Shown here: one piece after another, positions 48,911 to 64,000 of the stretch
Numbering within the stretch: position 1 is the stretch's first letter
Layout of the letters: every line of letters begins with the position of its first letter
Source: Aplectana chamaeleonis
Lineage: Eukaryota > Nematoda > Chromadorea > Rhabditida > Cosmocercidae
Assembly: GCA_029168955.1 (NCBI GenBank)
Contig: JAPDOI010000121.1
Coordinates: forward strand, 992,001 to 1,056,000
Direction: 5' to 3'
Length of the DNA stretch: 64,000 nucleotides
Made by a program: the position numbers and the translations under genes
Notes under the pieces: model-generated
Seen by the model: only the letters and a program-made list of their open reading frames with translations
What the model was told of the DNA's origin: nothing
Database searches by the model: none

Positions 48911-50482
48911 AGTTGTGGCCGATAAGAAGAAGAAGAAACTATGTCTAAAGTACCGAGCAGTTTTTTTTTTGCAAAAACGGTGTTTGGCGACGATTTCTGC
49001 ATGCACACAGCGCCGTAACTTCTTTCAAGGTGGTCGGTTTTCCAGTTTTAAGTTATTTTCGTATTGCTCTCAGCGAGCACTATACAATTGCGTTACAAAA
49101 TAATAGATTTAATGCGATAAGTTGGCAAAAATTGCGTATTTCCGTCTCAAAATTTCTCATTATGATCTGATAAGACGGTCATGATAGCAGAAATCTATCG
49201 TTTTGGCCTATGATCGATGAGAATTCCAGAAGGAAATACGCATTCTTTGGCAAAATACGAGTGTCAAAAATTTTTTTTCCTCATACTATCGGATGCGTCT
49301 CGCTGAGAGGAACACGAAAATCACATTGAAATTTTGGTACGCCCAAAATGAAAGTAGTTATGGCGTCGCTGCGCTTTGTGCGTTCAAAAAACTGCGCAAA
49401 ACGCCGTTTTTGCAAAAAGTCACTTGATAGTGTAGAACGCTTTTCGAGAACGATGTATGAGTACAGTCTGCTTTTTTGAGAAGCCGAAACGCAGCAACGC
49501 GACGCGATGTCATTCCATCGATAATCATTACACATCGCTTCCGCGCATCCCATGTATGACACATTGAATCTGTCGGATTAAGGCCACCGATGCCGTCGGC
49601 GTGCGCGTTGAGCGACCGCCGCGTCAGACACTTGAATGCACGTCCGACGGAAAACAGCCGACTGTAGCTGTGTTTAGCCTCTATATTCCACTATAACACC
49701 CTTGTTTCATTAATAAGTATCTTTTTGGAGAAGAATGTTTTCGATAACTATTTAGGAGAGTTTGATGGAGACCCGCTATTGACCAGGATTTTTGTTTTTC
49801 AATAGTTGATCCCAACCTCATTCTTCTCGAACCCTCGACCTTTCAGTTGTTTTGTTCTCAACTACTTCTGCCTTTCAAGGTTGATATGACGGAACTTCAT
49901 GCGGCAACCTGTGGTGTCGACGTCACCGTCGCCTTCAGAGGTTTCAGTTTTCGATAGTTCTTTTTCGGTTAACCGTTGCTATTTTTGTTTTGCGGGATAA
50001 ACATATTGTGAAATGATCCAATCGGCAATTTTCTTTTGCCTGTAAGACTTTCCGATTCCATTAAACCTCTTTGTGGTGCCTTGAATGGGCTAGATTTTAA
50101 TGGAACACCGCTTCAATGCAGACCGTAAACGACTTTTCGCAAAAAACCCACTTACTTAGAGTGGGAAGAGAATAATGAACAAATAAATACAGCTGCCGTC
50201 AGCCGTTTTCCACCAAGCGACAACTCGCTCAGAAACGTCCGAAGGGGTCGGCAGAGTTCAGGTCGCGGCGTTCCTCGCAGCGAAAAACAACGATGGGAGA
50301 TGCAATATCGATTACATTCAACGACGGGGGCGACCGAGAATTCGCCCCGTTTCTATGGACATTGTTATACTCTGCCACAGCCCTGTCGCGGTCGCAGACC
50401 AGAGCGACGGGAGAGAAGCGAAAGAAGGGACTACAAAAAATGACGAAAAAACAGAGGAAACCCGCATTAGACCAATTACTCC
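48911..50482. other. Spacer between LINE-P copy 2 and a MITE, no recognisable gene
   Basis: The words GCAAAAACGG-GTTT and AAAC-CCGTTTTTGC near 48970 and 49395 suggest another weak inverted repeat. I see no exon-like conserved sequence and no RNA gene. Confidence 0.4.
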
Positions 50483-50543
50483 GTCGCTGTCGCAGGCATC
50501 GGTCGCAGTGCGCCACACTGCGACCGATGCCCGCGACAGCGAC
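50483..50543. repeat. Near-perfect 28-bp-arm hairpin
   Basis: GTCGCTGTCGCAGGCATCGG and eight further bases face their complement across a 5-base loop (50511-50515), with one mismatch. GTCGCGGTCGCAGAC words are repeated nearby at about 50385 and 51165, on both sides of the following MITE. Confidence 0.7.
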
Positions 50544-50565
50544 CGAGTGCGGCACGATTTAACAT

Positions 50566-51049
50566 TTAAAGGCAGTGTTCACGATAAGAATCGCTTTTCT
50601 GCTTTCTTGTCTATCTTGAAGACGGTCCCATGCTGATTCCAATGATGTTTTTGGAATCGTACAAGACCTTCTGGGAACGGAGTTATGGTCCCTCAAAAAT
50701 TGAGCTAAGGAAAGATGGTGGACGAGTTGTCCGAGGCTTGTAACTTCCGTCTTTTGCAGCCGATATATGCGAGCTGATCTGAGTAAAGAGAGAGGTTGAG
50801 AATGAAGGGAAGAACGGGGCTATTGATCGGAAACCATCGCTCATCTAACAATCTCGAGCATTCATTTGTTCATGTCGGTGGGCCTGGAAAGTGCATCTGG
50901 GGTGTGACGAGCTGACAGGTGTCCAACTTTGGGGCCGTTCCGAGCTCGTTTTTCTTAGTTTTTTCAACGTTAGGGTTGCGCTAGGCCCCGCAGCTGCCGA
51001 TCTTCACCAAAAAATCAGACATGGTTTTTATCGTGGACACTGCCTTTAA
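50566..51049. mobile_element. Family A MITE, 484 bp
   Basis: TTAA-AGGCAGTGTTCACGAT at the left and ATCGTGGACACTGCCT-TTAA at the right. The interior is a close relative of the copy at 42117-42610 (ACAAGACCTTCTGGGAACGG, GGTGGACGAGTTGTCC). Confidence 0.78.
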
Positions 51050-51767
51050 ATGTATAACACCCATCTGCAACCCTACGACGCGACCGGCGCATGCAGTGTT
51101 CCCGCGACAGCTCTTTTCAAGGTCAGAGTGTGGGTCCGGACACGATTCGTAACAGATGAGCGAACCTGTCGCGGTCGCAGACTGGAGGCATAACAATGGC
51201 CTATCACAATAGCAGTATGTAAGCGGATTTCAGGAATGTGAGCACTGTACGCAATCCTCATGAACTCCTCGTATTACTACAACCTACCCATTTCAGAGAT
51301 ACCTCGAGACTATGGTATACAACATGAAAACGCTCGACAGAAATTTGAATGGATACCAGACGGTCATTCTTGTACTGCACAATTCCGTCCTCTGCGATTC
51401 CAGATTTGCACGAAATGCGCATAATGTAATGCCGGTAAAACCAATGTACAAAGAGAGAGATATAAAAATAGGATATAAAACCTTTACTTATTTTTGCGTA
51501 CATATTTCCCATGGCAACGAATATATACAAAAATAAAAACAATATAAATCTTTTAGATTGATAGAAATCTATGATTTCACAATAAAACAATGTGATCCTG
51601 ACTTATATGAGGCATTCGAAAGCGGAATGAAATGCAGCTCATTAGTATACATATTTCCCCACAACAAACGCATAAAACACTACATACATTATACTCATAA
51701 ATACAGTCCTAGGGACATTCAATCACCAAGTGACATTTAAAAAAGGAATGGAACAGAAGTGAAACGG

Positions 51768-58825
<7,058 letters not shown>

Positions 58826-59186
58826 AAACTTGTGTTCGCTTACTTTATTGTGGTGTTACAGACGCGAAAAGACAAGAGAATCTGACGCGGGAAAGAGCGA
58901 AAGAGGAAAGATAGATTTCTAAATACCCATAGAACTCATTATGACTATAAGTCTTCATAGAAATATGTTTTAACACAAAAAGGAATTGAAAATAAAGATT
59001 TTGAAAAAATATGAGAAATACATAACAGAGAAAACTCATTTCCCTTTCACTAGAATCCGCAGCTCAAGTGGAAAACTGAAGGCAGATAAGTTAGAGAAAA
59101 CCTGAATGTAAATGTTTTCTACTCAGCAACTTCATGTTCTTCATTGTTTAGGCAAGTGCTAAACAGAAAGTCAGGAAATACGACCT

Positions 59187-59384
59187 TTGATGTTTCCTCT
59201 ATGTCTCAACCTAATTATCCTCGCTGTACTGCTTGGAAGAGCTCACACGCTAGTAGATGTGTTCAGCCAGAACGCTGCTGCCCGCGTTTGTCTCAGGGCA
59301 AACGCACGGTGTTTAGGGGATGAGGGAAGTTTAGGAAGAAATCAGACGCTCGAGCGACTGTCAATGAGCGATGATTCGGGATGA
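59187..59384 (+). CDS. Possible small secreted protein, unrecognised
   Basis: The 65-codon frame begins with a signal-peptide-like MMFPLCLNLIILAVLLGRAHT and continues with a polar stretch. I do not recognise the family. No poly(A) signal or further exon is obvious. It is divergent from gale-1, about 380 bp upstream of its ATG. A chance frame is about as likely as a gene. Confidence 0.22.
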   Translation: MMFPLCLNLIILAVLLGRAHTLVDVFSQNAAARVCLRANARCLGDEGSLGRNQTLERLSMSDDSG

Positions 59385-59894
59385 CCGTCGGACGTTTCGG
59401 GTGAAAAAATCAGCCCTTCGATGGCGTCGGACTGGCGGAACACAACTAAAAGTACGTGGGCAGCCGAATTTCTTACAGGTAAATAAATCAACACGATAGA
59501 CACAAATTAAAGATCAATTCCAGAACATTGCTTGAATGAAAAATCGGCATATTTAGTCGACGCTCCCAAGGACCGTGTAACTAGAAGCAGTGGAAATATG
59601 GCGGATATTCGACCGATATGATCGACACAAGCAGTTGATGTTACGTCAACATTATTTTGTCGGTTCCGTGTGTCATTAAAGGGTGGCTGATGTAGGTGTA
59701 AAGTGTTTTCCGACGCCAATTTTGTTGTCATGCGCGCTCACTTTCCCCTCCTTTTTCGAAAACTATTTCATATTCTACTAGCCCTTGGAGTTTCGGCTGA
59801 AAACAACCGCATATTCGTGAAAGCTTAGCTTCCTGGCAAAAATAATGATTTGGCGATGTCATGTTCAAGAGGAAATAGAAGTCAAAAAAATAAA

Positions 59895-60385
59895 TAAAAA
59901 GATGGCTTGAAATGTTTTAGAACTTGAATTGGAGCCGAATAAACAGAAGTAATGCAAAAAGTAGAAATGGAGATGTAGCAAAATGACTACACATGCGATT
60001 TGGCGATCAAGCATAGACCAATTATCGATAAGTAGTAACAGACGAAGGTTCGGATTTTACTGGCTTTTCTCTTGAACTTACCAAAGCAAAGTCACGCGCT
60101 ACGAAAACAGTAAAAAAAATAAAGCTCTAATACAGTAGCTAAGCTGGGTAATGCAACGCTCCAATCCATATCGTGCTTGGTTTTGCTTTGGTAAGTTTAA
60201 AGGAGGAGCTTGGAAATTTCGATCCCTCGTCTGTCACTACTTATCGACAGTTTGTCTATGCTAGACCGCCAAATCGTATTTAAACTCATTTCACTACATT
60301 TCCATAACCACTTTTTCACTCCTGTTTATTCTGCGCCAAATCGATTAATCAAGTATTTCAGGACAACTTTTGATTTTCTGACTTC
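59895..60385. repeat. Foldback repeat, arms about 210 bp
   Basis: The left arm (59895-60110: AATAAACAG, GCGATTTGGCG, AAGCATAGAC, CGATAAGTAGT, ACAGACGA) faces its complement at 60175-60385 (TCGTCTGT, ACTACTTATCG, GTCTATGCT, CGCCAAATCG, CTGTTTATT). The spacer is about 65 bp. No gene was found. Confidence 0.65.
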
Positions 60386-61295
60386 CTATTACTCGCAAAT
60401 ATGGCATTGCAAAATCATTAGTTTTGCCACAGAGCTTACCTTTTAAAAATTTCTTATATTTTTTCTTTGCGCATCAGACGAAAAAATCTATATTATTGAT
60501 CTGTAACAATCGATAATTTCTGATACGTACAATTCCCCATATCCATCAACAATCACCACCCTTGCTGTTTTTTTGCGACAGAAGCGTGAAAATCAATAAT
60601 ATCGATTATCGACCGATGACATGTCATGGACAAGATTCCTGGCAAGTTCAGTGCTTACCTGACCCACCTAAGCTGACTGACGGCTGATCCAGCCACGCAA
60701 TCAAGTTTTCACACAAGTCGGCTGCTCACGTAGAAAAAAATGCTCCACGGCTAATTCAGTATGTATACTCTCAATTTTGGAGTACGCTTCAGAGAAAAGT
60801 TATCAAGTTCAAATCGGTATAAGAGTTATGCAGATGCACCCATTTCCAGTCTTCTCACCAAAACTGAGCTCTCTTCAATACACGACAGTCGTCAAATCGT
60901 CATGAAAACTAATGTTCGTGGCCAGTCATCAATCCAGAACTATTGTTTGAGCAGAGGACAACTCTTGATGGATCCAGTAGAAAGGAATCGAGTTGAGAAA
61001 CGGAAAAGGTTGTGAGGTTTTTTCAAGAACGCCGCTTCTAGGACGTCTTATTGTCGGGTGAGGATGTTTTCTTATTGCACCCGCCAAAGAGCACCTAGAA
61101 TCACCGGAATTAGCTGAGCAAAGCTCCAGAAAAATCCAAAGGGCAAAAAGTATCTACAGAGACGCTGTTTCCCGGGAACGTGAAGGTTTTCAGCGACGTT
61201 GAGGCCTTTGATCCTATCACCAAGAATTGCATGAATCTTTCCAAGCTGCTTGTTTTTTTACTGCTAGGAAACAAACCAATACCTTTTCGAATCAT
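60386..61295. other. Spacer without recognisable gene
   Basis: A short frame at 60761-61015 (84 codons) is not recognised. ATCGAT-rich words occur near 60510-60620. Nothing else was seen. Confidence 0.35.
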
Positions 61296-62115
61296 AGAAA
61301 ATATCTGAAAGTTGGGCTCCGCAGAAAAGGTCAAGGATTTGGCATTGCTCCTAAATGTTGTGAAATTGTTTTATTGGATTTGGCTCTCAACTTGATTTTT
61401 CAAATGTAGTGAAATTGTCGAATTGATTTGGCTGTGATGATACTATATGCAGATAACATAATCATTAAATCTAGTGAAATTGTTGCAAACGGATTTGGCA
61501 GGAGCTCTATCAATTATCACAGTCAAATCACGCGTCAGAAGGGGTTTTCCTTGAAGCGCATATTGAATCGAATGAGAACAGGAATAAACCTAGCAGCAAA
61601 AACGTTTCTATACAATGCGAACCGTGAAAGCGTTGAGGACACGAAGACATACAGTCAGTAGCGAGTAAATTGCGTTAGATTTCGTTTTCATGATTTTTAT
61701 CTCATCGGTGAGGGAAGGTCTGGTACCTTATTGTTAGTGGGAGCTACACTGAAAGGGCAGAATAGCATTCTGAAACCTTAATTCTAGCCCCATAAGGCCA
61801 CGTTTCGTTCAGCATTGTTGACTGAGGATTATTATTTTTCTTTTTGTCTTCATTCGCTCGCCAGAGGACCTTCTGACGCGTGATTTGACTGTGATAATTG
61901 ATAGAGCTCCTGCCAAATCCGTTTGCAACAATTTCACTACATTTAATGATTATGTTATCTGCATATAGTACCATCACAGCCAAATCAATTCGACAATTTC
62001 ACTACATTTGAAAATCAAGTTGAGAGCCAAATCCAATAAAACGATTTCACAAACATTTAGGAGCAATGCCAAATCCTTGACCTTTCTGCGGAGCCCAACT
62101 TTCAGAAATTTCTAC
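61296..62115. repeat. Foldback element, arms about 240 bp
   Basis: CTGAAAGTTGGGCTCCGCAG, GATTTGGCATTGCTCCTAAA, GCAGATAACATAATCATTAA and AGGAGCTCTATCAATTATCA on the left (61300-61541) are matched by near-perfect complements on the right (61863-62108). The loop of about 320 bp holds no recognised gene. Confidence 0.8.
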
Positions 62116-63165
62116 AACTTTTTACAAGGGTTTCCTTCTACAATATCGTCGAGCTCCAGAAGTCAAGTTGTTTTTTTCGAAAACATAGTGGTAGAAATGA
62201 AGAAACAAATCGCTCCGCTGCTAAGACTGCAAGATAATTGTTGCAACGCGGCTTCCTACAAATAGATGCAAGGCATATACTTTTGAATTCAAAAGTCGAA
62301 AATGAAGAAATGAGTTTCAAATGACCCAATTGTACAGGTTCTAGGCACTCTTCTAGACGGGGGGCACGCACCACTCAAGACAGAAATGAAATGAACGGGC
62401 CCATTGGTGAGGCTACCAGTCGAAGTATTTCCGTAGAGCTCTAATAAAACAATGATTGATAGCGCAGTATCAGGCCTCTTTTATCAGAGTTTTCCATCAT
62501 TTCTATGAGTTTTTGCGTAGCTTGGCCTCCTCTAGTGAAAGAAAATGTTGAAGGGGCCTATGAAAAGCCTTCTATTTGTAAAGAAAAGTCAATCGGAACA
62601 CATTGTAAATACGAATTTGAATTTCGCGCCAAAATCATTTTCGGAGTTTTTCTGCATGTGGAGTTCGTGCCGTAACCAATTTTTCCTGTTATCTTACTGT
62701 CGCACCAACATTCTAGGAAAAAGGGCTAGATGACTGGTGAGAATTGGTGGCGAATATTAACTTCATCGTCCAACGTTTTTGACTCGCCAAAGTTTACCAG
62801 TGTGGTCTACCGGGCTCAATCATGAAATTGAGCCTGAAAAATGGAAATTGATTTCCAGCGCGAACGATAGTTAAGTGCGCCAGAAGAGGACCACCGTAAT
62901 CTCAGGAATGATGTTATTCGGCTCTCGTAAACAAATTTGATGATACCCAATTGATCAATGATAAAGTATAAAAGAAGTGAAGAGCGGTGTGTCTTGATTC
63001 ACACACCGTCCTTCTCTAGGGGTCAGCAGTTGAGGATCTGCCTGGACTAAAAAGCAGGGAAACATCACCACCTGTAGGGAAGATGAAGCGAAATCGGAGT
63101 CAGAACTTAGAAAATTTTAGAGCCAACTCGAGTGAGATTACGGTAGCCCTGTTCTGGCGGACTTA
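62116..63165. other. Spacer with one dispersed repeat
   Basis: About 62920-63110 is a second copy of the repeat at 18575-18840. The rest shows no gene-like feature. Confidence 0.4.
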
Positions 63166-63950
63166 ACTATCGTTCTCGTAGATTCGGAGGCCTGGCTTGC
63201 ATAAGGTGTCCTGAACATTGAACTGAGGTCCTGCACACCCCTACTGAGATCCAGCACACATTCCATGAAGTCCTGCTCATCCTTACACGGGTCTTGCACA
63301 CGTTTCATGATGTCCTGCACACTCCTACTGATGTCCTGCACACATTCCACGAAGTTCTGATCATCCTTACAGGGGTCTTGCACACGTTTCATGATGTCCT
63401 GCACACTCCTACTAAGGTCCTGCACACATTCCATGATGTCCTGCACACCCCTATTGGGGTCCTGCACACGCTTCATGATGTCCTGCACACTCCTACTGAT
63501 GTCCTGCACACATTCCACGAAGTTCTGATCATCCTTACAGGGGTCTTGCACATGTTTCATGATGTCCTGCACACTCCTACTAAGGTCCTGCACACATTCT
63601 ACGACGTCCTGCACACCCCTACTGGGGTCCTGCACAGGTCCCATGATGTCCTGCACACTCCTACTGATGTTCTGCACACATTCTACGATGTCCTGCACAC
63701 CCCTACTGGGGTCCTACACAGGTTCCATGATGTCCTGCACACTTCTACTGGGGTCCTGCACAGGTCCCATGAAGTCCTGCTCATCCTTACAGGGGTCTTG
63801 CACATGTTTCATGATGTCCTGCACACTCCTACTAAGGTCCTGCACACATTCTACGACGTCCTGCACACCCCTACTGGGGTCCTGCACAGGTCCCATGATG
63901 TCCTGCACACTCCTACTGATGTTCTGCACACATTCTACGATGTCCTGCAC
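63138..63950 (-). pseudogene. Repetitive coiled-coil-like open frame in the 42-bp array
   Basis: On the minus strand each 7-residue step begins VQD: VQDIMEC, VQDLSRS, VQDIMKR, VQDPCKD and variants. The pattern is heptad with hydrophobics at spaced positions, as in a coiled coil. The frame is open from 63950 to 63714, stops at TAG where other units have CAG (VQD), and is open again from 63698 to 63138, ending in a unique tail (SESTRTIVKSARTGLP). The start lies beyond the window. It may be an exon of a repetitive protein with one nonsense change, or a non-coding minisatellite. Confidence 0.4.
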
Positions 63951-64000
63951 ACCCCTACTGGGGTCCTACACAGGTTCCATGATGTCCTGCACACTTCTAC
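63170..64000 (-). repeat. Tandem array of 42-bp units built from 21-bp halves, open on the minus strand
   Basis: Units such as GTCCTGCACACATTC and GTCCTGCACACTCCTACT alternate about every 21 bp and form 42-bp pairs. The array runs past the window end. A larger block is itself duplicated (63540-63760 resembles 63790-64000). Confidence 0.9.

Noticed and set aside
63170..64000. CRISPR or phage tail-fibre-like repeat
   Set aside because: Units are contiguous tandem 42-mers without unique spacers, in a nematode genomic context.

Overview
This window is nuclear DNA of a eukaryote, almost certainly a nematode. Two conserved genes have many small GT-AG introns (often 45-100 bp). Likely trans-splice acceptors lie directly before both start codons. 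The repeats are typical of nematodes: a Tc3-type transposon with an intron in its transposase, RTE and CR1/Jockey-like LINEs, a Penelope-like element and many TTAA-flanked MITEs. A strongylid (hookworm-like) worm is my best guess, from general familiarity only. No bacterial features, rRNA, CRISPR array or intact tRNA were seen.

Host genes, both on the minus strand. (1) The selenocysteine-specific elongation factor eEFSec (selb-1/EEFSEC), nine exons, 44969 down to 2325. Exons 1-5 are packed into 0.8 kb and exons 6-9 into 4 kb, separated by one 37.9 kb intron (44146-6278). (2) UDP-glucose/galactose 4-epimerase (gale-1), nine exons, 58808 down to 51768, 348 aa and apparently intact. A small two-exon, BAR-like remnant with a poly(A) signal sits on the plus strand at 33903-34319 inside the giant intron.

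Layout. 1-2.3 kb: TTAA MITEs downstream of eEFSec. 2.3-6.3 kb: eEFSec exons 9-6. 6.3-44.1 kb: the giant intron, filled with nested mobile DNA. In order it holds a decayed CR1-like LINE split by a Penelope-like element; a MITE nested in a MITE; a 1.3 kb palindrome; several foldback repeats; a Tc3-like transposon; a GC-rich degenerate repeat; an RTE element carrying a long-TIR DNA transposon that itself carries a foldback; and a PHD/endonuclease/RT LINE interrupted by a MITE. 44.1-45.0 kb: eEFSec exons 5-1. 45.3-48.7 kb: a second copy of the PHD LINE. 48.7-51.7 kb: mostly featureless sequence plus a MITE. 51.8-58.8 kb: gale-1, whose first intron holds a third, rearranged copy of the same LINE. 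59-63 kb: foldback repeats. 63.2-64.0 kb: a 42-bp tandem array, open on the minus strand, running off the window.

The two host genes belong to unrelated pathways (Sec-tRNA delivery; Leloir galactose and UDP-GalNAc supply). Shared strand is the only sign of a link. The repeat nests are informative because several insertions can be removed on paper to restore an open host reading frame. That fixes target-site duplications of TTAA, TGA/TCA and a 13-mer for three different element types.
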